Assembly (NCBI RefSeq): GCF_040649515.1
Contig: NZ_JBEZFP010000018.1
Coordinates: 1 to 64,000, forward strand
Source of the DNA: Yinghuangia elevatio
GTDB taxonomy: Bacteria > Actinomycetota > Actinomycetes > Streptomycetales > Streptomycetaceae
Length of the DNA stretch: 64,000 nt
Reading direction: 5' to 3'
The notes under the pieces: generated by a model
What the model saw: the letters and a program-made list of their open reading frames with translations, nothing else
Told to the model about the DNA's origin: nothing
Databases searched by the model: none
Made by a program: the position numbers and the translations under genes
In this document: one piece after another, positions 52,081 through 61,400 of the stretch
Position numbering within the stretch: position 1 is the stretch's first letter
How the letters are laid out: every line of letters begins with the position of its first letter

Positions 52081-55000
52081 CTACTCGCGCGCCGTCGCCA
52101 GCGCTCGGGCGGCGTGGCTGACGTCCGGCGCGGGGTGCGCGCGCAATTCGCGTACCAGGGCGCGCCATTCGGACGACCACCCGGTCAGCGGGCCGGTCTC
52201 GCCGGCCAGCGCGAGGGCGAGCAGCCCGGTCGCCACGGTTCGGTCCGCGGCCAACGCGGCGACCGGGGCGAGGAGTTCGTCCGGTGTCACCGGCGCGACG
52301 TAGCTCGTGACCCGGGCGCGTAGGCGGCGGCCCGCCCGGAAGGCCAGCAGCGGGCTGTCGGCGCACCGGACCGCGACCGCGCGCAGTCCTGCGGTGATCA
52401 CGTCCTCGTCGCCGTGCAACGGCACGGCCTCGGCGAGCAATTGCACACCCTCGTACGGGAATCCGCGGTTGTCGGCCAGGTGTTCGGCCAGGCGCCGCAC
52501 CTCCGCCGCGGTGACGGACGGCGGCTGCTGCCGTGCCCACGCGCGCGTGAGCTTCACGAGGTGGCGGAGCCGCCGCGTGGCGGGCCGGTCCCGACCCGCC
52601 ACGGCGTCCAGCGGCCCGCCCGCCTCGGCGTGTGCCGCGTCGGCCAACACGTCGACGGTGGCGAGGAATTCGTCCCCCGCGAAGCCGTCCCTGACGAGCC
52701 CTTGGATCGCCTCGGCGGCGTCCTTCCACCCCTTGCGCACGGTCAGGTCGCGGACCGCGGCGTGCACGCGCTCGACCTCGCCCGGCGCCCACGGCGACCA
52801 CCGGGTGAACGCCTGGTACGCGGCCCGCCGCACGGCGGCGTGCTCGTGCCCGCACGTGGTGACCACCAGGGTCGCGAACCGCGCACGGTCACCGGCGGCA
52901 AGGTCGAGCGGGTGCACGGCGACGGGCACGGTGGCGACGTCCCGCGGCCCGGCGACGGCGCGTTCGACGACCGCCCAGGAGCTCGGCCGATCCAGACGCG
53001 ACAGCAGGGCGACCAGGGCCGCGCGCAGGACGTCGCGGTGCACGTCGTCGCGCGTGGCCGTGTCCGCGACGCGCTCGACGCCGTCCGGCACCCCGCGCTC
53101 GACCAGGAGCCGCACCGCTTCCTTGCGCACGGTGACCTTGCCGGCCGGTGCGGTCAGCAACGCGTCGAGGAGCGGCCCGAGTTGCGAGGGGGCGACGTAG
53201 CGGCTGACGCGACTGGCGGTGTACATCGCCGCGTGCGTGTCGTCGCCGGAGACCCGGGCGAGCAGCACCGGAAGGATCTCGGCGTGCCCCTCCACCCGGG
53301 CCGCGCCGGCGAGTACCGCGTCGCGCACGAGGGCGTCGGGGGAGTCGAGGTGGGGCAGCACCAGCGCCCGTCCGGCGCCCGGCACGTGGGCCAGGTCGGC
53401 GAGCCAGGCGGCGCGTTCGGTGGCGGGCAGGGTCTCGTCGGTGACCTGCGCCGCGGCGAGCCGGGCGTACGCCTCGCGCTGTCGGGGCAGCAGGCGTGCG
53501 GTGTCGCGACCGATGCGGGGTACCCAGACGTCGGACGCGGGGGCGAAGCGGCCCTGCGGCCGTTGGCCGGTGAGGTAGGGGTCGAGCAGGTCGGTGCGGC
53601 GGCGCAGCACCGCGTCGCGTACCGAAGGCAGTGTGAACGTGGACGGATCGGCGGCCAGGACCTCCGCGGTGCGCGCGTCGCGGTGCCGCGGGTCGGCGAG
53701 CCGGTGCGGGACCGCGGACGAGACGACGCTTGTGTCGCCGAGCCGTACGGCCTCCTCCAGCAGGTCCTGGAGCGCGTCGATCTCCCAGCCCTTCCGGCCG
53801 AGTTGGCCGGCGAGCGCGAGGGTGGGCGCGTAGTCGCGCCGGTCGGCGGCGGCCCGGACGGCCGGCAGCAGGGCGTCGAAGACCTGTGTCTCGATGCCGC
53901 GGAGGCATTCGTTCGGGACCCAGAAGTCCTTGGCGACCGAGGGCTGCCCCAGGGTCCGCCGGGCCCATTCGGCCAATTGCGAGTCGCCCTCGGCCGACCG
54001 ACGGTCGGCTCCGGGCGATTGCCGGTCGCCGTCGGCCGCCCGCCGGGAGTCGGCGGCCCCGGCACGCCTGGTCACGTCTGCCAGGATCTCGGCGGCCAGT
54101 GACTGGAGCCTGGTGCGGGTCGCCCAGGACAGGTCGACGGCCTCGAACGCGTGGTGGCCGAGGACGTCCAGGGCATCTGCGGCCTCGTCGGTGAACAACC
54201 AGCGCGGGACGTCGTCGAGCGCGTCGAACACCGCGGACCGCACCGGGTCCTGGTCCTTGCGCACCCGTTCGAGGTCCTCGGTGAGGGCCGCGGCGAAGCG
54301 CCGGGGGTCGCGGGTGCGGGCGGCGCACCCGATCAGTGCGCGGTACCCGTTCGCGCGGTCGTACGCGTCGGGGCGGCGGCACTCGGCGAGCAGTTCCCCG
54401 CGCACTTCGTCGTACGGCAGTTGGGCGAGCATGTGCTGCCGTGCGTCGGTGTCGTCCTCTGCCTCGGCCACCGCGAGCATGCGGCGTGCCTCGGCGATGC
54501 GCCGTGCGGTGGGCAGGAGTTCGAGGACGTCCTCGTCGATCTCCCATTGGGACAGGTCGACATCCGCGTGGACCGCGTCGAAGAACGCCTCGCGGGCGCT
54601 CGGCGGGAAGGCGCGCAGCAGGGATGTGAACAGGGCCTCGTTGTCGCGCACGGCCCGCCCGAGGTCGGCCAGGTTCTCCGTCGCGGCGGCGGCGAGGCGG
54701 TGGGCCACGCCGCGGGACAGGGCGGGACCGTGGTGGCCGGCGCGGATGAGCACGTCGACCGTGCGGCGCGGGTCGGCGGCGACGAGCAGGTGCAGCCGGG
54801 GGGCGACACCCCAAGGCATCATGCCCTGTCGGGTATGGCGTTCCAGCAGATCCAGTACGCGAAGCGGTCGGCTCTCCGCGGCGATTCCCACCGCCTGGCC
54901 GTGCCGCTGCCACCACGCCGCGCGCAACGAGGCGGGCAGGTCGGAGAGTTCGCGGTCGGCGGCGTCGAGGACGAGGTCGGGCGTACGCCGTGCGAGCGCG

Positions 55001-55527
55001 CGCGAGAGCGTGGGGGTGAACGGGAGCACAGGCAGGACGGCCGCCGCGGCGTCGGGCGAGCAGGCGGGCAGCAGCACCGCGGCCTCGTCGGGGCCGTAGG
55101 CCGCCGCGATGTCGCCCACGATGCGGTCGGCGAGAGCCGTACGCCGGCCGCGTCGGATCGCGCGGTACACCTCGGACCTGAGTATCTGGGGTGCGTCGTC
55201 GAGGAGTTCTGCCAGGGCGTCGTCCGGAACCGGCATCTTGGCGGCGGAGCGGACGGCCCAGCGCGCGAGGTCCGGTTCGGGGGCGTGCAGGGCGGCGGTC
55301 ACGAACGCGGTGTCCGCGACCGAGATGGCCATGTGCAGGGCGGTCTCGCGCCCGAAGCGGTCCATGGCCCACAATTCGGCCAGGACGTCGGTGAGTTCGC
55401 CGGTCCGGGCGAGCTGCCGCGCGGTGTCGCGGGCGAGGCCGCGCCGTCCGGCGTATGGCAGGGCGTCGAGTGCCTCGAGGAGTTGCCTGACATGGTCGGC
55501 CGAGGACTGCGCTTGGGTGGGTGCCAT
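52081..55527 (-). CDS. Very large helical-repeat protein, unknown function
   Basis: A 1,148-aa soluble protein, almost entirely helical by composition, with repeated HEAT-like helix pairs. Examples are YEVYRAIRRGRRTALADRIVGDIA-type units, DALVRDAVLAGAARVEGHAEILPVLLARVSGDDTHAAMYTASRVSRYVA, and HAAVRRAAYQAFTRWSPW. No catalytic motif, signal peptide or membrane segment is seen. An acidic-basic disordered insert (RRAGAADSRRAADGDRQSPGADRRSAEGDS) lies near residues 490-525. Proteins of this size and build are probably scaffolds. The ATG at 55527 starts the globular part; an in-frame extension upstream is low complexity. It lies between the dnaK operon and clpB, but on the other strand. Confidence 0.7.
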   Translation of the reverse strand: MAPTQAQSSADHVRQLLEALDALPYAGRRGLARDTARQLARTGELTDVLAELWAMDRFGRETALHMAISVADTAFVTAALHAPEPDLARWAVRSAAKMPVPDDALAELLDDAPQILRSEVYRAIRRGRRTALADRIVGDIAAAYGPDEAAVLLPACSPDAAAAVLPVLPFTPTLSRALARRTPDLVLDAADRELSDLPASLRAAWWQRHGQAVGIAAESRPLRVLDLLERHTRQGMMPWGVAPRLHLLVAADPRRTVDVLIRAGHHGPALSRGVAHRLAAAATENLADLGRAVRDNEALFTSLLRAFPPSAREAFFDAVHADVDLSQWEIDEDVLELLPTARRIAEARRMLAVAEAEDDTDARQHMLAQLPYDEVRGELLAECRRPDAYDRANGYRALIGCAARTRDPRRFAAALTEDLERVRKDQDPVRSAVFDALDDVPRWLFTDEAADALDVLGHHAFEAVDLSWATRTRLQSLAAEILADVTRRAGAADSRRAADGDRQSPGADRRSAEGDSQLAEWARRTLGQPSVAKDFWVPNECLRGIETQVFDALLPAVRAAADRRDYAPTLALAGQLGRKGWEIDALQDLLEEAVRLGDTSVVSSAVPHRLADPRHRDARTAEVLAADPSTFTLPSVRDAVLRRRTDLLDPYLTGQRPQGRFAPASDVWVPRIGRDTARLLPRQREAYARLAAAQVTDETLPATERAAWLADLAHVPGAGRALVLPHLDSPDALVRDAVLAGAARVEGHAEILPVLLARVSGDDTHAAMYTASRVSRYVAPSQLGPLLDALLTAPAGKVTVRKEAVRLLVERGVPDGVERVADTATRDDVHRDVLRAALVALLSRLDRPSSWAVVERAVAGPRDVATVPVAVHPLDLAAGDRARFATLVVTTCGHEHAAVRRAAYQAFTRWSPWAPGEVERVHAAVRDLTVRKGWKDAAEAIQGLVRDGFAGDEFLATVDVLADAAHAEAGGPLDAVAGRDRPATRRLRHLVKLTRAWARQQPPSVTAAEVRRLAEHLADNRGFPYEGVQLLAEAVPLHGDEDVITAGLRAVAVRCADSPLLAFRAGRRLRARVTSYVAPVTPDELLAPVAALAADRTVATGLLALALAGETGPLTGWSSEWRALVRELRAHPAPDVSHAARALATARE

Positions 55528-55693
55528 CGGCCAAGTATCCGCAGCGGGCCGCGCGCGGTCGCGGGGATTTTCCCTCAGGCAGAGGCCGAGGCGCATGCTC
55601 AGGTCCGGGCCGGCACGCACGCCCGGGCCGCCGCGCGTGCCCACGCCAACGCTCAGTTCGAGGCTCAGGCCGAGGCGCCGGGGCTCGTGCCGG

Positions 55694-56260
55694 TCAGCCG
55701 CGTCCCATCGTGCGGTCGACGCGGATCTCGATCACGACGCGCAGCGGATTGGCGGACGGCGGGCGGTAGCGGGCGGCGTACCGGCGCTCGGCGTCGGCTA
55801 TCGACGCGGGGTCGTCGCGCAGCACGGCGGTACCCTCCAGCGTCGCCCAGCGGCGCCCGTCTATCTGGCACAGCGCGACGCGCATGCCGGACGGGCCTGC
55901 CGCCCGTATGTTCCGCGCCTTGCGGCTGTCGCGGCCGGTGATGACCCGGGCGATGCCGGTCTCCGGGTCGAAGGTCGCGCCGACCGGGACCACGTGCGGG
56001 GTGCCGTTGGGACGGAGTGTGGTGAGCGTGCACAGGTGGTATTCGCGCCAGAAAGCGAGGTACGCCTCGTCGAGCGTCGCGGCGAATGCGCTCGGCGGCA
56101 TGTCCGGCAGCGGCGTCGGCAGCAGCGTCGGACCCGCCGCCGGTATCCGTACGGGCGCCGTCACGGGGGCCGCGGGCGCGACCGGGTGCGGGGTGACGGG
56201 GCGCGGGATGACAGGGCGCGGGCTGGTGAGCGGTGTCGATGTGGGGCCGGCAGCGGTCAT
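55694..56260 (-). CDS. PPOX-class, probably F420-dependent, oxidoreductase
   Basis: A flavin/deazaflavin-binding split-barrel protein of the pyridoxamine-5'-phosphate-oxidase class: LDEAYLAFWREYHLCTLTTLRPNGTPHVVPVGATFDPETGIARVITGRDSRKARNIRAAG and RVALCQIDGRRWATLEGTAVLRDDPASIADAERRYAARY. The pattern fits F420-dependent actinobacterial members. With the ATG at 56260 the first 53 residues are a Pro/Thr-rich low-complexity run made by a DNA repeat. The conserved fold begins near M54 (56101), so that codon may be the true start. It is divergent from clpB. The substrate is unknown. Confidence 0.78.
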   Translation of the reverse strand: MTAAGPTSTPLTSPRPVIPRPVTPHPVAPAAPVTAPVRIPAAGPTLLPTPLPDMPPSAFAATLDEAYLAFWREYHLCTLTTLRPNGTPHVVPVGATFDPETGIARVITGRDSRKARNIRAAGPSGMRVALCQIDGRRWATLEGTAVLRDDPASIADAERRYAARYRPPSANPLRVVIEIRVDRTMGRG

Positions 56261-56320
56261 GCCCCGACGGTAGCCGCCGTGAAACCGGGCCTGATCTGCG
56301 GGGTCGAATCGCCCCTGCGG

Positions 56321-56347
56321 AAAGTTGAGTGGAATAGACTCAACTTT
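56321..56347. promoter_or_regulatory. HAIR operator for HspR upstream of clpB
   Basis: A perfect inverted repeat with 10-bp arms (AAAGTTGAGT and ACTCAACTTT) and a 7-bp spacer contains the HAIR core TTGAGT-N7-ACTCAA. It lies 145 bp before clpB and 60 bp before the divergent PPOX gene, which may also be affected. Confidence 0.9.
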
Positions 56348-56491
56348 GTCACCGTTGACTCCGGTGGGCCGCCCGGGAAGCGAACGCACCATGCCGCCGC
56401 GCCGGAACGCCCCGGGAAATGCCGTAGGAACGTCGCAGTCGCACAGAGAAGTAGCAGAGAACCGTCGTAGCGAAGGAGTCGCAGCGCGCAC

Positions 56492-59110
56492 ATGGATGCC
56501 AACAAGCTCACCACGAAGGCCGCGGAGGGTCTTTCCACTGCCGTACGCAAGGCGGCGGCGTCCGGGCACCCCCAGGTGGAGCCCGCGCATCTGTTGCTGG
56601 CCCTGCTCGAACAGCCCGAGGGCACCGCGCTTCCGCTGCTCGCCGCACTCGGCGTCGAGCCGTCGCGCGTGAAGGTCGCCGCCGAGCAGGTGCTCGACCG
56701 GATGCCGCGGGCGCAGGGCTCGACGGTGGCCGCGCCGCAGCTCGCGCGCGAGACGCTGGCCGCCCTGAACGACGCGGGCGAGCGCGCGCAGGCGCTCGGC
56801 GACGCGTACGTCTCCACCGAGCACCTCCTCGTCGGCATCGCCGAGACGGGCGGTGCGGTGGGCGAGGCGCTGCGGGCGCAGGGGGCCACGCCGCAGGCGC
56901 TGCTCGACGCGTTCACCAAGGTGCGCGGCAGCGCGCGCGTGACGTCCCAGGACCCGGAGAGCACGTACCAGGCACTGGAGAAGTACGGCCGCGACCTGAC
57001 CGAGGAGGCGCGCGACGGCAAGCTCGACCCGGTCATCGGGCGCGACGCGGAGATCCGCCGCGTCGTGCAGGTGCTGTCCCGGCGGACCAAGAACAACCCG
57101 GTCCTGATCGGCGAGCCCGGCGTCGGCAAGACCGCCGTCGTCGAGGGTCTGGCCCGGCGCATCGTGGCGGGCGACGTCCCCGAATCGCTGCGCGGCAAGC
57201 GGCTGATCGCCCTCGACCTCGGTGCGATGGTCGCGGGCGCGAAGTACCGCGGCGAGTTCGAGGAGCGGCTCAAGGCCGTCCTGACCGAGATCAAGGACAG
57301 CGACGGCGAGGTCGTCACCTTCATCGACGAACTGCACACCGTGGTGGGTGCGGGTGCCACCGGCGACTCCGCGATGGACGCCGGCAACATGCTCAAGCCG
57401 ATGCTCGCGCGCGGCGAACTGCGCCTGGTCGGCGCCACCACCCTCGACGAGTACCGCAAGCACATCGAGAAGGACCCCGCCCTCGAACGCCGTTTCCAGC
57501 AGGTGCTGGTGGGCGAGCCGAGCGTCGAGGACACCATCGCGATCCTGCGCGGCCTCAAGAGCCGGTACGAGGCGCACCACCAGGTGCAGATCGCCGACTC
57601 CGCGCTGGTGGCCGCCGCGACGCTCTCCGACCGCTACATCACCGCGCGCTTCCTGCCCGACAAGGCGATCGACCTCGTCGACGAGGCCGCCTCGCGCCTG
57701 CGCATGGAGATCGACTCGTCCCCCGTCGAGATCGACGAGCTCCAGCGCTCGGTGGACCGGCTGCACATGGAGGAGCTGGCGCTCGCCAAGGAGTCCGACC
57801 CGGCCGGCAAGGAGCGCCTGGAGAAGATCCGCCGCGACCTCGCCGACCGGCAGGAGCAGTTGAGCGCCCTGACCGCCCGCTGGCAGCAGGAGAAGGCCGG
57901 GCTCAACAAGGTCGGTGAGCTGAAGAAGCAGCTCGACGACCTGCGCGGCGAGGCCGAACGCGCGCAGCGCGACGGCGACTTCGAGACCGCGTCCAAGCTC
58001 ATGTACGCCCAGATCCCCACCCTTGAGCGCGAACTCGCCGAGGCCTCGCACACCGCCGAGACCGCCGCCGCCACCGCGTCGATGGTCAAGGAGGAGGTCG
58101 GCCCGGACGACGTCGCCGACGTCGTGTCGTCCTGGACCGGCATTCCGGCGGGCCGCCTTCTGGAAGGCGAGCGCGGCAAGCTGCTGCGCATGGAGGAGGA
58201 GATCGGCAAGCGCCTCATCGGCCAGACCACCGCGGTCGCGGCCGTCTCCGACGCGGTACGCCGGGCGCGGTCCGGCATCGCCGACCCCGACCGCCCCACC
58301 GGCTCGTTCCTGTTCCTCGGCCCGACCGGCGTCGGCAAGACCGAACTGGCCAAGTCGCTGGCGGACTTCCTGTTCGACGACGAGCGCGCGATGGTGCGCG
58401 TCGACATGAGCGAGTACGCCGAGAAGCACTCGGTGGCCCGCCTCGTCGGCGCGCCGCCCGGGTACGTCGGCTACGAGGAGGGCGGGCAGCTCACCGAGGC
58501 GGTGCGGCGCAGGCCGTACACGATCGTGCTGCTCGACGAGGTGGAGAAGGCGCACCCCGAGGTCTTCGACATCCTGCTCCAGGTGCTCGACGACGGGCGT
58601 CTGACGGACGGTCAGGGCCGCACGGTGGACTTCCGCAACACGGTGCTGATCCTGACCTCGAACCTCGGCTCGCAGTTCCTCGTCGACCAGACCCTGGACC
58701 CCGCGGACCAGCGGGCCCGCGTCCTGGAGGTCGTACGGGCGTCGTTCAAGCCGGAGTTCCTGAACCGGCTCGACGACGTGGTGGTCTTCGACGCCCTCGG
58801 CACCGACGAACTCGCGCACATCGTGGACCTGTCGGTGGCCCGGCTGGGGCAGCGGCTGGCCGACCGGCGCATCACCCTCACCGTCACCGCGGCGGCCCGC
58901 GAGTGGCTGGCCCTGACCGGGTACGACCCGGCGTACGGCGCCCGCCCGCTCCGCCGCCTCGTGCAGACCTCGATCGGCGACCAACTCGCCCGCGAGCTGC
59001 TCGCCGGGGAGGTCGCGGACGGCGACACCGTGGTCGTGGACCTGGACGAGGCCCGCGACAAGTTGTCCGTCGTCGCGGAGAAGGCGGCGGCGACCGCGAA
59101 GACTCTCTGA
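56492..59110 (+). CDS. clpB: Disaggregase ClpB (Hsp100)
   Basis: An 872-aa AAA+ disaggregase that works with DnaK/DnaJ/GrpE to rescue aggregated proteins. There is an N-domain (1-150, with DANKLTTKAAEGLSTAVRKA). AAA1 has Walker A GEPGVGKTAVVEG near residue 207 and Walker B VVTFIDELHTVVGAG. The ClpB-specific coiled-coil middle domain covers about 400-520. AAA2 has GPTGVGKTELAKS near 609 and IVLLDEVEKAHPEVFD. A C-terminal D2 small domain ends the protein. No ClpP-docking loop is seen. The ATG at 56492 follows GAAGGAG. Regulation by HspR is indicated by the HAIR site. Confidence 0.97.
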   Translation: MDANKLTTKAAEGLSTAVRKAAASGHPQVEPAHLLLALLEQPEGTALPLLAALGVEPSRVKVAAEQVLDRMPRAQGSTVAAPQLARETLAALNDAGERAQALGDAYVSTEHLLVGIAETGGAVGEALRAQGATPQALLDAFTKVRGSARVTSQDPESTYQALEKYGRDLTEEARDGKLDPVIGRDAEIRRVVQVLSRRTKNNPVLIGEPGVGKTAVVEGLARRIVAGDVPESLRGKRLIALDLGAMVAGAKYRGEFEERLKAVLTEIKDSDGEVVTFIDELHTVVGAGATGDSAMDAGNMLKPMLARGELRLVGATTLDEYRKHIEKDPALERRFQQVLVGEPSVEDTIAILRGLKSRYEAHHQVQIADSALVAAATLSDRYITARFLPDKAIDLVDEAASRLRMEIDSSPVEIDELQRSVDRLHMEELALAKESDPAGKERLEKIRRDLADRQEQLSALTARWQQEKAGLNKVGELKKQLDDLRGEAERAQRDGDFETASKLMYAQIPTLERELAEASHTAETAAATASMVKEEVGPDDVADVVSSWTGIPAGRLLEGERGKLLRMEEEIGKRLIGQTTAVAAVSDAVRRARSGIADPDRPTGSFLFLGPTGVGKTELAKSLADFLFDDERAMVRVDMSEYAEKHSVARLVGAPPGYVGYEEGGQLTEAVRRRPYTIVLLDEVEKAHPEVFDILLQVLDDGRLTDGQGRTVDFRNTVLILTSNLGSQFLVDQTLDPADQRARVLEVVRASFKPEFLNRLDDVVVFDALGTDELAHIVDLSVARLGQRLADRRITLTVTAAAREWLALTGYDPAYGARPLRRLVQTSIGDQLARELLAGEVADGDTVVVDLDEARDKLSVVAEKAAATAKTL

Positions 59111-59252
59111 GTTTCGCTCTGGGGCGCTGCCGTCCCCTGCGGCCCGGTCGTGAGATTTTCTCCGACGGGGACCGATGAGTTTCCGTCGGCCGACCGGTCG
59201 AACCATTTGCCGACCGCAGCACCCGATATGACAGAGACATTGGAGACCCGCA

Positions 59253-59825
59253 ATGCGCACCCTCATCAGCACCGCTTTCGTCTCGCTGGACGGCGTCGTG
59301 GAGGCGCCGGGCGGTGAGGCCGGGTACCGGAACGCGGGATGGACCTTCAAGGACGTCGAGTTCCTGCCGGAGGCCTTCGAGATCAAGGGCCGGGAGCAGC
59401 AGGAGGCCACCGCAATGCTGCTGGGCCGCGTCAGCTACGAGGCGTTCAGCCCCGTGTGGCCCGGCATGGAGGACTTCGCGGAGTACAAGGACATGCCCAA
59501 GTACGTGGTCTCGACCACGCTCGGCGACGCCGACCTGGTGTCGGACTGGGGGAAGACCACGATCCTGCGCTCGCTCGACGAGGTGGCGGCGCTGAAGGAG
59601 ACGGAGGGCGGGCCGATCATCATGCACGGCAGCGCCACGCTGAACCGGGCGCTGTCCGACGCGGGCCTGATCGACCGCTACCACCTGCTGGTCTTCCCGG
59701 TGCTCCTGGGCGCGGGCAAGCGCCTGTTCAGCGGCACCGACAAGGACCGGCAGAACCTGAAGCTGATCGAGCACGAGGCGTACGCCAACGGCCTGCAGAA
59801 GAACGTCTTCGACGTCGTCCGCTGA
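59253..59825 (+). CDS. Dihydrofolate reductase/RibD-C family protein
   Basis: A 190-aa NADPH-dependent reductase-like protein of the RibD C-terminal family: RTLISTAFVSLDGVVEAPGG, EQQEATAMLLGRVSYEAFSPVWPGM, YKDMPKYVVSTTLGDADLVSDWGKTTIL, GGPIIMHGSATLNRALSDAGLIDRYHLLVFPVLLGAGKRLF. These small proteins are common in actinomycetes and mostly uncharacterised; they are not the essential FolA. The ATG at 59253 is 7-8 nt from GGAGA. It stands alone after clpB. Confidence 0.88.
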   Translation: MRTLISTAFVSLDGVVEAPGGEAGYRNAGWTFKDVEFLPEAFEIKGREQQEATAMLLGRVSYEAFSPVWPGMEDFAEYKDMPKYVVSTTLGDADLVSDWGKTTILRSLDEVAALKETEGGPIIMHGSATLNRALSDAGLIDRYHLLVFPVLLGAGKRLFSGTDKDRQNLKLIEHEAYANGLQKNVFDVVR

Positions 59826-59856
59826 CACCCGGGGCCGGGTGGGGCGCGGCGGCTCC

Positions 59857-61239
59857 TCACTCCGGCCGCGGTCCGGTGTACGTGCCGGTCGGGCGGAAGC
59901 GGTGCGGCTTGGCCTGGTACTCCTCCAGGGCGTGCGCGATCCAGCCCGCGGTACGCCCGACCACGAAGACGCCCTCGCCCGCGTCGGCCGGCATCGCGCA
60001 GGCCAGGGCGAGGGCGGCGAGCGCCAGGTCGATGTTGGGCCGCAGCGCGGGGCGCCGGGACATGACCTCGGCGAGGTCGTCGAGGGTGCGCACGACCGCC
60101 GCCGCCTCCGGGATCTCCCGGAGGAACCCCAGCAGCTCGCGGGCCCGGACGTCCCCCTGGCGGTAGACGCCGACCTCCTGGCCGAAGCCGGGGACCGGGA
60201 TGCGTGAACGCAGGCGCTCCGAGACGACGGCCGCCGGGTCGCCCGAGGCGTGCGCCTCGGCGAGCAGCCGATAGGCCAGCGCGCTGGCGAGGCCGTGATG
60301 CGGTCCGTCGACCGCGCCCAGGCCGGCCTGCACGACCGAGTACGGGTCGGCGCGTACCGACGCCGCGATCCGGGCGGCGGTGGTGGACGCCGCGAGCCCG
60401 TGGTCGGCGGTGAGCACCAGGGCCGCGTCCAGGGCGGCGAGTGTCGCGGGCGACGACGGCCGCACGGTCAGCCGGGGCCACAGCCGTTCGGCCAGCGAGG
60501 TCGGGGGAGCGGAGGTCGGGGGATCAGACGTCGCGGGAACGGATGTCGCGGGAACGGACGTCGGGGGCTCGGCCGCGGGTGGTGCGGTCCCCACGAGGGG
60601 GAGGGCCTCGACCATCGTGGCGAGGAGTGAACCGGCGGTGGCGGTCACGGAGTCCGCGTCGGTGGCGTACCGCAGCGGGTCCACAGCCGCGGCCGAGGCG
60701 ACCGCGACCCGCATACGGTCGATGGTGCGTGCGGCAGCGGGCAGCGTGCCGACGGCTGCTCGGGCAACCGCCAGGGAGGCGGGGTCCGCCTCGAACACCT
60801 CGTCGGCGTCCAGGGCTTCGCTCCACAGCCAGGCCGCGACCGACTCGAAACCGTGGGTGCGCACCAGCCGCGAGACCGGTGCGCCCCGGTAGAACAGGTC
60901 GTCGTCGCGGATGAGCGTGAGGGCGGTGCGGACCTCCTCCAGCGCCGGGGAGCCGCCGCGGCCGCGGCCCGCGCGCCGGGCCACGGCGTCCACCTCGTCG
61001 GGCGCGAACAGGCTGGTCCGGCCGTCCTCCGCGCGCACGCTGGTCAGCAGTCCACGGCTGACGTACGCGTAGACCGTCTCGACCTTGACCCCCAGGCGCC
61101 GCGCGACCGCGTCCGCGGTGAGCCGGTGCGCCGACGGTCCTTCAGGCTGCCCTCCCGACGGTGCTCCCGACAGTGCGCCCGGCTGTCCTCCGCGTGGTGC
61201 TCCGGACCGTCCTCCGGGCTGTCCTTCGGTGGAAACCAT
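59857..61239 (-). CDS. Citrate synthase homologue fused to a DNA-binding domain
   Basis: A 460-aa protein. A repetitive Gly/Pro/Ser N-terminus (1-35) precedes a MerR/excisionase-like helix-turn-helix (about 38-85, TADAVARRLGVKVETVYAYVSRGLLTSVR). A citrate-synthase fold follows. The first active-site His is present (GPHHGLASALAYRLL). The second, GFGHPVY in true enzymes, reads GFGQEVGVY, so the catalytic His is Gln. The C-terminal PNIDLALAAL and GRTAGWIAHALEEY retain the family layout. A PPTSVPATS-type repeat insert lies near residues 225-245. Probable loss of activity plus a DNA-binding domain suggests a metabolite-sensing regulator, perhaps of the divergent citrate synthase. Confidence 0.8.
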   Translation of the reverse strand: MVSTEGQPGGRSGAPRGGQPGALSGAPSGGQPEGPSAHRLTADAVARRLGVKVETVYAYVSRGLLTSVRAEDGRTSLFAPDEVDAVARRAGRGRGGSPALEEVRTALTLIRDDDLFYRGAPVSRLVRTHGFESVAAWLWSEALDADEVFEADPASLAVARAAVGTLPAAARTIDRMRVAVASAAAVDPLRYATDADSVTATAGSLLATMVEALPLVGTAPPAAEPPTSVPATSVPATSDPPTSAPPTSLAERLWPRLTVRPSSPATLAALDAALVLTADHGLAASTTAARIAASVRADPYSVVQAGLGAVDGPHHGLASALAYRLLAEAHASGDPAAVVSERLRSRIPVPGFGQEVGVYRQGDVRARELLGFLREIPEAAAVVRTLDDLAEVMSRRPALRPNIDLALAALALACAMPADAGEGVFVVGRTAGWIAHALEEYQAKPHRFRPTGTYTGPRPE

Positions 61240-61400
61240 GACTTCAGGGTCTCATATTGACTCGATCAATGTTGACGTTCTCAAGGTTGACCGGGAGAGT
61301 CGCAAGTACCCGCGGAAGCAGCGGGATTCGCCCAGGACCCGCCCGCCGCGCCGACCCGGCCCGCAGGGCGGGATCCGCCACCGGAACCCAAGGGGTCGCC
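61240..61400. promoter_or_regulatory. Divergent promoter region of the citrate synthase pair
   Basis: The region holds an inverted repeat ATTGA-N5-TCAAT (61256-61260/61266-61270) and three TTGAC-like elements within 30 bp (ATATTGACTC, ATGTTGACGT, AGGTTGACCG). It is a plausible operator/promoter for both genes and a candidate site for the HTH-citrate synthase homologue. Confidence 0.5.

Noticed and set aside
52889..55534. An 881-codon minus-strand frame beside the large helical protein
   Set aside because: It is the neighbouring frame of the same strand, Arg/Pro-rich and without structure. The 1,148-aa frame has sensible helical composition and G/C third positions.
55694..59410. A 1,238-codon open frame on the minus strand covering clpB
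   Set aside because: It is antisense to clpB and arises from the lack of AT-rich stops in high-GC DNA. Only its last 188 codons (55694-56260), beyond clpB, encode the PPOX protein.
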